DNA of 20,000 bases, taken from the NCBI RefSeq assembly GCF_964340395.1, contig NC_135556.1, forward strand, positions 2,152,501-2,172,500, given 5' to 3'. The notes beneath the pieces were generated by a model. That model was not told the DNA's origin. It worked only from the letters and a program-made list of their open reading frames with translations, and made no database searches. Shown one piece after another: positions 8,468 through 19,706 of this stretch; position 1 is the first letter of the stretch, and every line of letters starts with the position of its first letter. A program made the translations under genes and the position numbers. The stretch comes from Glandiceps talaboti. Its lineage: Eukaryota > Hemichordata > Enteropneusta > Spengelidae.

Positions 8468-11400
8468 GATCTAAACTATAGTTCTATCACACAGACAACA
8501 CATCTAAACTATAGTTCTATCACACAGACAACACATCTAAACTATAGTTCTATCACACAGACAACACATCTAAACTATAGTTCTATCAGACAACACATCT
8601 AAACTATAGTTCTATCAGACAGACAACACATCTAAACTATAGTTCTATCAGACAACACATCTAAACTATAGTTCTATCAGACAGACAACACATCTAAACT
8701 ATAGTTCTATCACACAGACAACACATCTAAACTATAGTTCTATCACACAGACAACACATCTAAACTATAGTTCTATCACACAGACAACACATCTAAACTA
8801 TAGTTCTATCACACAGACAACACATCTAAACTATAGTTCTATCACACAGACAACACATCTAAACTATAGTTCTATCAGACAGACAACACATCTAAACTAT
8901 AGTTCTATCAGACAACACATCTAAACTATAGTTCTATCAGACAGACAACACATCTAAACTATAGTTCTATCACACAGACAACACATCTAAACTATAGTTC
9001 TATCAGACAACACATCTAAACTATAGTTCTATCAGACAACACATCTAAACTATAGTTCTATCAGACAACACATCTAAACTATAGTTCTATCAGACAGACA
9101 ACACATCTAAACTATAGTTCTATCACACAGACAACACATCTAAACTATAGTTTTATCACACAGACAACACATCTAAACTATAGTTCTATCACACAGACAA
9201 CACATCTAAACTATAGTTCTATCAGACAATACATCTAAACTATGGTTCTATCACACAGACAACACATCTAAACTATAGTTCTATCACACAGACAACACAT
9301 CTAAACTATAGTTCTATCACACAGACAACACATCTAAACTATAGTTCTATCACACAGACAACACATCTAAACTATAGTTCTATCACACAGACAACACATC
9401 TAAACTATAGTTCTATCACACAGACAACACATCTAAACTATAGTTCTATCACACAGACAATACATCTAAACTATAGTTCTATCACACAGACAACACATCT
9501 AAACTGTAGTTCTACCAGACAACACATCTAAACTATAGTTCTATCACACAGACAACACATCTAAACTATAGTTCTATCACACAGACAACACATCTAAACT
9601 ATAGTTCTATCAGACAACACATCTAAACTGTAGTTTTATCACACAGACAACACATCTAAACTATAGTTCTATCACACAGACAACACATCTAAACTATAGT
9701 TCTATCACACAGACAACACATCTAAACTGTAGTTCTACCAGACAACACATCTAAACTGTAGTTTTATCAGACAACACATCTAAACTATAGTTCTATCAGA
9801 CAGACAACACATCTAAACTATAGTTCTATCACACAGACAACACATCTAAACTGTAGTTCTATCACACAGACAACACATCTAAACTATAGTTCTATCACAC
9901 AGACAACACATCTAAACTATAGTTCTATCACACAGACAACACATCTAAACTGTAGTTCTATCAGACAACACATCTAAACTATAGTTCTATCACACAGACA
10001 ACACATCTAAACTATAGTTCTATCACACAGACAACACATCTAAACTATAGTTCTATCAGACAGACAACACATCTAAACTATAGTTCTATCACACAGACAA
10101 TACATCTAAACTATAGTTCTATCACACAGACAATACATCTAAACTATAGTTCTATCAGACAGACAACACATCTAAACTATAGTTCTATCAGACAGACAAC
10201 ACATCTAAACTATAGTTCTATCACACAGACAACACATCTAAACTATAGTTCTATCACACAGACAACACATCTAAACTATAGTTCTATCACACAGACAACA
10301 CATCTAAACTATAGTTCTATCACACAGACAACACATCTAAACTATAGTTCTATCAGACAATACATCTAAACTATAGTTCTATCACACAGACAACACATCT
10401 AAACTATAGTTCTATCACACAGACAACACATCTAAACTATAGTTTTATCACACAGACAACACATCTAAACTATAGTTCTATCACACAGACAACACATCTA
10501 AACTATAGTTCTATCACACAGACAACACATCTAAACTATAGTTCTATCAGACAATACATCTAAACTATAGTTCTATCACACAGACAACACATCTAAACTA
10601 TAGTTCTATCACACAGACAACACATCTAAACTATAGTTCTATCACACAGACAACACATCTAAACTATAGTTCTATCACACAGACAATACATCTAAACTAT
10701 AGTTCTATCAGACAATACATCTAAACTATAGTTCTATCAGACAATACATCTAAACTATAGTTCTATCACACAGACAACACATCTAAACTATAGTTCTATC
10801 ACACAGACAACACATCTAAACTATAGTTCTATCACACAGACAACACATCTAAACTATAGTTCTATCAGACAACACATCTAAACTATAGTTCTATCAGACA
10901 ATACATCTAAACTATAGTTCTATCAGACAGACAACACATCTAAACTATAGTTCTATCACACAGACAACACATCTAAACTATAGTTCTATCACACAGACAA
11001 CACATCTAAACTATAGTTCTATCAGACAATACATCTAAACTATAGTTCTATCACACAGACAATACATCTAAACTATAGTTCTATCAGACAACACATCTAA
11101 ACTATAGTTCTATCAGACAGACAACACATCTAAACTATAGTTTTATCACACAGACAACACATCTAAACTATAGTTCTATCACACAGACAACACATCTAAA
11201 CTATAGTTCTATCAGACAACACATCTAAACTATAGTTCTATCAGACAATACATCTAAACTATAGTTCTATCAGACAACACATCTAAACTATAGTTTTATC
11301 ACACAGACAACACATCTAAACTATAGTTCTATCACACAGACAACACATCTAAACTATAGTTCTATCACACAGACAACACATCTAAACTATAGTTCTATCA

Positions 11401-13768
11401 GACAATACATCTAAACTATAGTTCTATCACACAGACAACACATCTAAACTATAGTTCTATCACACAGACAACACATCTAAACTATAGTTTTATCACACAG
11501 ACAACACATCTAAACTGTAGTTCTATCAGACAACACATCTAAACTGTAGTTTTATCACACAGACAACACATCTAAACTATAGTTCTATCACACAGACAAC
11601 ACATCTAAACTATAGTTCTATCAGACAACACATCTAAACTGTAGTTCTATCACACAGACAACACATCTAAACTATGGTTCTATCAGACAACACATCTAAA
11701 CTATAGTTCTATCAGACAGACAACACATCTAAACTATAGTTCTATCACACAGACAACACATCTAAACTATGGTTCTATCAGACAACACATCTAAACTATA
11801 GTTCTATCAGACAACACATCTAAACTGTAGTTTTATCACACAGACAACACATCTAAACTATAGTTCTATCACACAGACAACACATCTAAACTATAGTTCT
11901 ATCAGACAACACATCTAAACTATAGTTCTATCAGACAACACATCTAAACTATAGTTCTATCACACAGACAACACATCTAAACTATAGTTCTATCACACAG
12001 ACAACACATCTAAACTATAGTTCTATCACACAGACAACACATCTAAACTATAGTTCTATCAGACAGACAACACATCTAAACTATAGTTCTATCACACAGA
12101 CAACACATCTAAACTATAGTTCTATCACACAGACAACACATCTAAACTATGGTTCTATCACACAGACAACACATCTAAACTATAGTTCTATCACACAGAC
12201 AACACATCTAAACTATAGTTCTATCACACAGACAACACATCTAAACTATAGTTCTATCAGACAATACATCTAAACTATAGTTCTATCACACAGACAACAC
12301 ATCTAAACTATAGTTCTATCACACAGACAACACATCTAAACTATGGTTCTATCACACAGACAACACATCTAAACTATAGTTCTATCACACAGACAACACA
12401 TCTAAACTATAGTTCTATCACACAGACAACACATCTAAACTATAGTTCTATCAGACAATACATCTAAACTATAGTTCTATCACACAGACAACACATCTAA
12501 ACTATAGTTCTATCAGACAATACATCTAAACTATGGTTCTATCAGACAATACATCTAAACTATGGTTCTATCACACAGACAACACATCTAAACTATAGTT
12601 CTATCACACAGACAACACATCTAAACTATAGTTCTATCACACAGACAACACATCTAAACTATAGTTCTATCACACAGACAACACATCTAAACTGTAGTTC
12701 TATCAGACAATACATCTAAACTATAGTTCTATCAGACAATACATCTAAACTATGGTTCTATCACACAGACAACACATCTAAACTATAGTTCTATCACACA
12801 GACAACACATCTAAACTATAGTTCTATCACACAGACAACACATCTAAACTATAGTTCTATCACACAGACAACACATCTAAACTATAGTTCTATCAGACAG
12901 ACAACACATCTAAACTATAGTTCTATCAGACAGACAACACATCTAAACTATAGTTCTATCACACAGACAACACATCTAAACTATAGTTCTATCACACAGA
13001 CAACACATCTAAACTATAGTTTTATCACACAGACAATACATCTAAACTATAGTTTTATCACACAGACAATACATCTAAACTATAGTTCTATCAGACAGAC
13101 AACACATCTAAACTATAGTTCTATCAGACAACACATCTAAACTATAGTTCTATCACACAGACAACACATCTAAACTATAGTTCTATCACACAGACAACAC
13201 ATCTAAACTATAGTTCTATCACACAGACAACACATCTAAACTATAGTTCTATCACACAGACAACACATCTAAACTATAGTTCTATCACACAGACAACACA
13301 TCTAAACTATAGTTCTATCAGACAACACATCTAAACTATAGTTCTATCAGACAATACATCTAAACTATAGTTCTATCAGACAGACAACACATCTAAACTA
13401 TAGTTCTATCACACAGACAACACATCTAAACTATAGTTCTATCACACAGACAACACATCTAAACTATAGTTCTATCACACAGACAATACATCTAAACTAT
13501 AGTTCTATCAGACAACACATCTAAACTATAGTTCTATCAGACAGACAACACATCTAAACTATAGTTTTATCACACAGACAATACATCTAAACTATAGTTC
13601 TATCAGACAACACATCTAAACTATAGTTCTATCAGACAACACATCTAAACTATAGTTCTATCACACAGACAACACATCTAAACTATAGTTCTATCACACA
13701 GACAACACATCTAAACTATAGTTCTATCAGACAACACATCTAAACTATAGTTCTATCACACAGACAAC

Positions 13769-14929
13769 ACATCTAAACTATAGTTCTATCAGACAACACA
13801 TCTAAACTGTAGTTTTATCACACAGACAACACATCTAAACTATAGTTCTATCACACAGACAACACATCTAAACTATAGTTCTATCACACAGACAACACAT
13901 CTAAACTATAGTTCTATCAGACAACACATCTAAACTGTAGTTTTATCACACAGACAACACATCTAAACTATAGTTCTATCAGACAACACATCTAAACTAT
14001 AGTTCTATCACACAGACAACACATCTAAACTATAGTTCTATCACACAGACAACACATCTAAACTATAGTTCTATCAGACAACACATCTAAACTGTAGTTC
14101 TATCACACAGACAACACATCTAAACTGTAGTTCTATCACACAGACAACACATCTAAACTATAGTTCTATCAGACAACACATCTAAACTATAGTTCTATCA
14201 GACAACACATCTAAACTATAGTTCTATCAGACAACACATCTAAACTATAGTTCTATCACACAGACAATACATCTAAACTATAGTTCTATCACACAGACAA
14301 CACATCTAAACTATAGTTCTATCACACAGACAACACATCTAAACTATAGTTCTATCACACAGACAACACATCTAAACTATAGTTTTATCACACAGACAAC
14401 ACATCTAAACTATAGTTCTACCAGACAATACATCTAAACTATAGTTCTATCAGACAACACATCTAAACTGTAGTTTTATCACACAGACAACACATCTAAA
14501 CTATAGTTCTATCACACAGACAACACATCTAAACTATAGTTCTATCACACAGACAACACATCTAAACTATAGTTCTATCAGACAACACATCTAAACTGTA
14601 GTTTTATCACACAGACAACACATCTAAACTATAGTTCTATCAGACAACACATCTAAACTATAGTTCTATCACACAGACAACACATCTAAACTATAGTTCT
14701 ATCACACAGACAACACATCTAAACTATAGTTCTATCAGACAACACATCTAAACTGTAGTTCTATCACACAGACAACACATCTAAACTGTAGTTCTATCAC
14801 ACAGACAACACATCTAAACTATAGTTCTATCAGACAACACATCTAAACTATAGTTCTATCAGACAACACATCTAAACTATAGTTCTATCAGACAACACAT
14901 CTAAACTATAGTTCTATCACACAGACAAC
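13769..14929 (+). repeat. Block duplication within array C, offset 661 bp
   Basis: The ordered series of unit types from 13769 to about 14268 is repeated from 14430 to about 14929. About 16 successive units match, including paired CTGTAGTTTT units and two adjacent CTGTAGTTC units. By eye the two blocks look identical until AATAC versus AACAC near 14268/14929. The offset of 661 bp equals 13 units of 33 bp plus 8 of 29 bp. Confidence 0.8.
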
Positions 14930-15415
14930 ACATCTAAACTATAGTTTTATCACACAGACAACACATCTAAACTATAGTTCTATCACACAGACAACACATC
15001 TAAACTATAGTTCTATCAGACAGACAACACATCTAAACTGTAGTTCTATCAGACAATACATCTAAACTATAGTTTTATCACACAGACAACACATCTAAAC
15101 TATAGTTCTATCACACAGACAACACATCTAAACTATAGTTCTACCAGACAACACATCTAAACTGTAGTTTTATCACACAGACAATACATCTAAACTATAG
15201 TTTTATCACACAGACAACACATCTAAACTATAGTTCTATCACACAGACAACACATCTAAACTATAGTTCTATCACACAGACAACACATCTAAACTATAGT
15301 TCTATCAGACAACACATCTAAACTATAGTTCTATCACACAGACAACACATCTAAACTATAGTTTTATCACACAGACAACACATCTAAACTGTAGTTCTAT
15401 CAGACAACACATCTA

Positions 15416-16560
15416 AACTATAGTTCTATCACACAGACAACACATCTAAACTATAGTTCTATCAGACAACACATCTAAACTATAGTTCTATCACACAGAC
15501 AACACATCTAAACTATAGTTTTATCACACAGACAACACATCTAAACTATAGTTCTATCACACAGACAACACATCTAAACTGTAGTTCTACCAGACAACAC
15601 ATCTAAACTATAGTTCTATCACACAGACAACACATCTAAACTATAGTTCTATCAGACAACACATCTAAACTATAGTTCTATCACACAGACAACACATCTA
15701 AACTATAGTTCTATCACACAGACAACACATCTAAACTATAGTTCTATCACACAGACAACACATCTAAACTATAGTTCTATCACACAGACAACACATCTAA
15801 ACTATAGTTCTATCACACAGACAACACATCTAAACTATAGTTCTATCAGACAACACATCTAAACTATAGTTCTATCACACAGACAACACATCTAAACTAT
15901 AGTTCTATCAGACAACACATCTAAACTATAGTTCTATCACACAGACAACACATCTAAACTATAGTTCTATCAGACAACACATCTAAACTATAGTTCTATC
16001 AGACAACACATCTAAACTATAGTTCTATCACACAGACAACACATCTAAACTATAGTTCTATCAGACAACACATCTAAACTATAGTTCTATCACACAGACA
16101 ACACATCTAAACTATAGTTTTATCACACAGACAACACATCTAAACTATAGTTCTATCACACAGACAACACATCTAAACTGTAGTTCTACCAGACAACACA
16201 TCTAAACTATAGTTCTATCACACAGACAACACATCTAAACTATAGTTCTATCAGACAACACATCTAAACTATAGTTCTATCACACAGACAACACATCTAA
16301 ACTATAGTTCTATCACACAGACAACACATCTAAACTATAGTTCTATCACACAGACAACACATCTAAACTATAGTTCTATCACACAGACAACACATCTAAA
16401 CTATAGTTCTATCACACAGACAACACATCTAAACTATAGTTCTATCAGACAACACATCTAAACTATAGTTCTATCACACAGACAACACATCTAAACTATA
16501 GTTCTATCAGACAACACATCTAAACTATAGTTCTATCACACAGACAACACATCTAAACTA
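15416..16560 (+). repeat. Block duplication within array C, offset 599 bp
   Basis: Unit order from about 15416 to 15960 recurs from about 16015 to 16560. The markers include a GTTTTATC unit, then one ordinary unit, then a CTGTAGTTCTACCAG unit (15581 and 16180), then the same series of long and short units. The offset of 599 bp equals 12 units of 33 bp plus 7 of 29 bp. The copies diverge where a CAGACAGAC tail replaces CAGACAAC near 16570. Confidence 0.75.
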
Positions 16561-17978
16561 TAGTTCTATCAGACAGACAACACATCTAAACTATAGTTCT
16601 ATCAGACAACACATCTAAACTATAGTTCTATCACACAGACAACACATCTAAACTATAGTTCTATCACACAGACAACACATCTAAACTATAGTTCTATCAG
16701 ACAGACAACACATCTAAACTATAGTTCTATCACACAGACAATACATCTAAACTATAGTTCTATCACACAGACAATACATCTAAACTATAGTTCTATCACA
16801 CAGACAATACATCTAAACTATAGTTCTATCACACAGACAATACATCTAAACTATAGTTCTATCAGACAGACAACACATCTAAACTATGGTTCTATCACAC
16901 AGACAATACATCTAAACTATAGTTCTATCAGACAATACATCTAAACTATAGTTCTATCAGACAACACATCTAAACTGTAGTTCTATCACACAGACAACAC
17001 ATCTAAACTATAGTTCTATCACACAGACAACACATCTAAACTATAGTTCTATCACACAGACAATACATCTAAACTATAGTTCTATCAGACAGACAACACA
17101 TCTAAACTATAGTTCTATCACACAGACAACACATCTAAACTATAGTTCTATCACACAGACAACACATCTAAACTATAGTTCTATCACACAGACAATACAT
17201 CTAAACTATAGTTTTATCACACAGACAATACATCTAAACTATAGTTCTATCACACAGACAACACATCTAAACTATAGTTCTATCAGACAGACAACACATC
17301 TAAACTATAGTTCTATCACACAGACAACACATCTAAACTATAGTTCTATCAGACAACACATCTAAACTATAGTTCTATCAGACAACACATCTAAACTATA
17401 GTTCTATCACACAGACAACACATCTAAACTATAGTTCTATCACACAGACAACACATCTAAACTGTAGTTCTATCAGACAATACATCTAAACTATAGTTCT
17501 ATCAGACAACACATCTAAACTATAGTTCTATCACACAGACAACACATCTAAACTATAGTTCTATCACACAGACAACACATCTAAACTATAGTTTTATCAC
17601 ACAGACAACACATCTAAACTATAGTTCTATCACACAGACAACACATCTAAACTATAGTTCTATCAGACAATACATCTAAACTATAGTTCTATCACACAGA
17701 CAACACATCTAAACTATAGTTCTATCAGACAATACATCTAAACTATAGTTCTATCACACAGACAACACATCTAAACTATAGTTCTATCACACAGACAACA
17801 CATCTAAACTATAGTTCTATCAGACAATACATCTAAACTATAGTTCTATCAGACAGACAACACATCTAAACTATGGTTCTATCACACAGACAACACATCT
17901 AAACTATAGTTCTATCACACAGACAACACATCTAAACTATAGTTCTATCACACAGACAATACATCTAAACTGTAGTTC

Positions 17979-17998
17979 TATCAGGCAACTGTTTTACA
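17979..17998 (+). repeat. Right terminal unit of array C (8-bp longer form)
   Basis: TATCAGGCAACTGTTTTACA is identical to 8448-8467 and is followed by CATCTAAACTGTAATC. Beyond 18012 the similarity decays, with a weak further echo ATCCAAACTGTACC at about 18019-18032. This marks the right boundary of the array. Confidence 0.85.
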
Positions 17999-18110
17999 CA
18001 TCTAAACTGTAATCTTAATCCAAACTGTACCTACGACTAAACGAAACTGGTGAATGAACTTTGGTAATGTAGACTTCATGTTATTTGTTTTATGAAATTA
18101 TTATCTTGCT

Positions 18111-18178
18111 ATGTAATGTAATGTAATGTAATGTAATGTAATGTAATGTAGTGTAATGTAATGTAATGTAATGTAATG
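18111..18178 (+). repeat. (ATGTA)n pentanucleotide microsatellite
   Basis: About thirteen ATGTA pentamers with one interruption (GTGTA near 18151). Read on the minus strand, the tract is (TACAT)n and lies directly after GCAATAAATGCCCCTTCC..., so the AATAA-then-pentamer order resembles the 3' end of the LINE fragment at 18838-19706. It may mark the tail of another, more decayed retroelement on the minus strand, but no coding remnant is recognised upstream of it. A short minus-strand frame across it is just the translated repeat. Confidence 0.9.
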
Positions 18179-18837
18179 GCAGTAGGAAGGGGCATTTATT
18201 GCTGTGTAGACATGGAGCAAAAATAGACCTTGTAAAATTTGTAATTTCATACTTCATCAATGCCAATGTTTTATAATGAACGTCTGCGATTTGCAATTGC
18301 TACTAAAATACACGTTGTACTTTTATGTAATACTATACACGACTATTAATACCAGAAAACTACATTGATCTACAGATTAGCGTTGTTTACCCGTCTTGTA
18401 ATTTCAGCTTGATTGGAACGATGAAATGTGCAGTCCCTTGTCATCGAAGGCCTTCACATTACTTCAAATCACGTAACTGTTAAGATTCCAGGCGATCACG
18501 TTGTGTTGTGACGGTTTGTCAGCATGTCAGCCATGCAAAGCAAAACACGTTGATAACACACGTCAATTCAGACCATGTCATTTATATACCAATCAATATC
18601 ATACAGTCACTACAAACGAATTTTCTTTGTATGTGCTGTCATTATTTTTTAAATAAATCATTACCTCATACCATTTCTTGCGTATAATTATAACCCTCTC
18701 CTAATTTTACTCATCTATTTGTGAGAAAACGTCACTAACAACATAAATCAAATCAGGTGTCAAGGTATAGTTTTTTCTTAGCATTTTGAGTTTTTCTTCC
18801 AAATTATCCACTTTATGGTCAAAAGTCATACACTTGT
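18179..18837. other. Unique non-coding stretch between the pentamer tract and the LINE
   Basis: AT-rich unique DNA. No open frame with a recognisable motif, no RNA gene and no further tandem repeat is visible. It could contain the non-coding part of an old minus-strand retroelement tailing at 18111-18178, but no evidence beyond the pentamer tail supports that. Confidence 0.5.
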
Positions 18838-18907
18838 ATAGAATAGAATAGAATAGAATAGAATAGAATAGAATAGAATAGAATAGAATAGAATAGAATA
18901 GAATAGA
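18838..18907 (-). repeat. (TATTC)n tail of the LINE
   Basis: About thirteen near-perfect pentamers (GAATA on the plus strand) directly abut the LINE 3' untranslated region. The position and orientation suggest it is the template-derived 3' tail of the element, possibly later lengthened by slippage, and not an unrelated microsatellite. Confidence 0.9.
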
Positions 18908-19098
18908 ACGTTATTGTCCATTTACCTAAATTTTTCCTTTTGCTTCACCAAAATATAAAAGTCACATTAAAATACATATACACACTAAAATAATTACAGT
19001 AACATAAACACAGTAGTAGCGTTGGAAATCAGTTACAACCTTCACAAAAAAAACTTTCAGTGTAGATCTTTAAAGCAAAAATTGTTAGAAGCTTAAAA

Positions 19099-19680
19099 TC
19101 ACAGGTCTGAGTTCAGTATGGTTATTGCACTTGGTATAAATGATTTCTTAAAAATGTTCTTACGAGTAAAAGGTACTCTATATCTTCTTCCTGAAGGTAA
19201 CAAATCAAACTTCGAGTACAAAGGATGTGAGGTATCACTAACAATAGCTTGGGCTTTCCTGCCAACGGAGAGTTTGTAGAGGTCATAGAGCTGACTCTGT
19301 TTCTTACCAATTATTTTCCCGGCCAAATTTACAACTCGTGCCAGTTTAGTTCTATTTTTAACACTCGAGTTGCCACACCACACTGTAATTTTAAAAGTTA
19401 GCAAACTTTCTTTAAGACTCTTGTATACATTTTCAAGAACATTTTGACAAACGTCAAAACTCCGTAGCCTCCTCAGTAAAAACATACGCTGCATGGCCTT
19501 CTTAACAATACAGTTGGTGTTTTCAGTGAAATTTAGCTTTTGATCCAATTGCAAACCTAGATATTTGAAACACTCAACGATTTCTACAGCCTGACCGTTC
19601 AATATTACCAGTTCACATGTGACACTACTTTTGTCGTTTTCTAATATTAGTTCCTTCAAGTTGGTTTTAGCTACGTTCAT
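19099..19680 (-). pseudogene. C-terminal part of LINE ORF2 (reverse transcriptase protein)
   Basis: A 193-codon open frame ending in TGA matches the region after the reverse-transcriptase core in ORF2 of CR1/L2-like LINEs. In order, it shows KTKE-like (residues 5-10, here KTNLKE), a hydrophobic-VILNGQ-VEIVE stretch (25-36), the hallmark FKYLG (38-42), LNFTENT (49-55), a basic helix with MFLLRRLRSF (66-75), LLTF..TVWCGN (93-104), RKAQAIVSD (141-149), SHPLYSKF (151-158), LPSGRRYR (161-168) and FIPSAITILN (181-190). The intact enzyme copies LINE RNA into DNA at a nicked target, but the catalytic palm and the endonuclease are missing here. The Met at 19680 is probably internal in the ancestral protein: an in-frame TAG lies 18 nt upstream (19696-19698), and the residues between still look family-like. 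The frame has no later stop, so insertion may be fairly recent. It is not expected to be functional. Confidence 0.85.
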
Positions 19681-19706
19681 TTCCAGTAAACTTGACTATA
19701 TTGATA

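Larger units (their letters stand above)
8439..18012 (+). repeat. Minisatellite C: about 9.5 kb of 29/33-bp units
   Basis: A continuous tandem array with about 300 copies. Each unit is ACATCTAAACTATAGTTCTA followed by one of three tails: TCACACAGACAAC (33-bp unit), TCAGACAGACAAC (33-bp unit) or TCAGACAAC (29-bp unit). Recurrent point variants are ATACATC, CTGTAGTT, CTATGGTT, GTTTTATC and CTACCAG. Each canonical unit contains the perfect 10-bp palindrome AACTATAGTT. TAA and TAG occur in every unit and the minus strand is equally rich in stops, so the array cannot encode protein. Both edges carry TATCAGGCAACTGTTTTACA (8448-8467 and 17979-17998), absent from the interior units I read. The distance between these words, 9531 bp, fits one 37-bp unit plus integer numbers of 29- and 33-bp units totalling about 300. 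Internal block duplications are described among the findings. Confidence 0.98.
18838..19706 (-). mobile_element. 5'-truncated non-LTR retrotransposon (LINE), 3' portion
   Basis: The element reads right to left: the last part of ORF2 (19680-19099), a 3' untranslated region of about 190 bp, GTAAATGGACAATAACGTTC, and a (TATTC)n tail of about 13 pentamers (18907-18838). Ending in a short tandem repeat instead of poly-A is typical of CR1/L2/Rex1-type LINEs, and the ORF2 tail fits that broad group. Upstream of about 19700 no reverse-transcriptase motif such as the YADD-type catalytic box is seen, so the copy is truncated at its 5' end, the usual result of incomplete target-primed reverse transcription. 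No clear target-site duplication is visible. The exact clade is not determined. Confidence 0.8.

Noticed and set aside
8439-18012. CRISPR-like array
   Set aside because: The units are directly adjacent with no unique spacers. Length differences are tetramer indels within the unit, and the context is eukaryotic.
18090-18296. 68-codon minus-strand frame ending in Leu-His-Tyr-Ile-Thr repeats
   Set aside because: Its second half is the translated (TACAT)n tract and the first half has no recognisable motif.
19122-19310. Second minus-strand frame inside the LINE
   Set aside because: It is a shadow of the ORF2 frame, which alone contains the conserved FKYLG and LPSGRRYR motifs.
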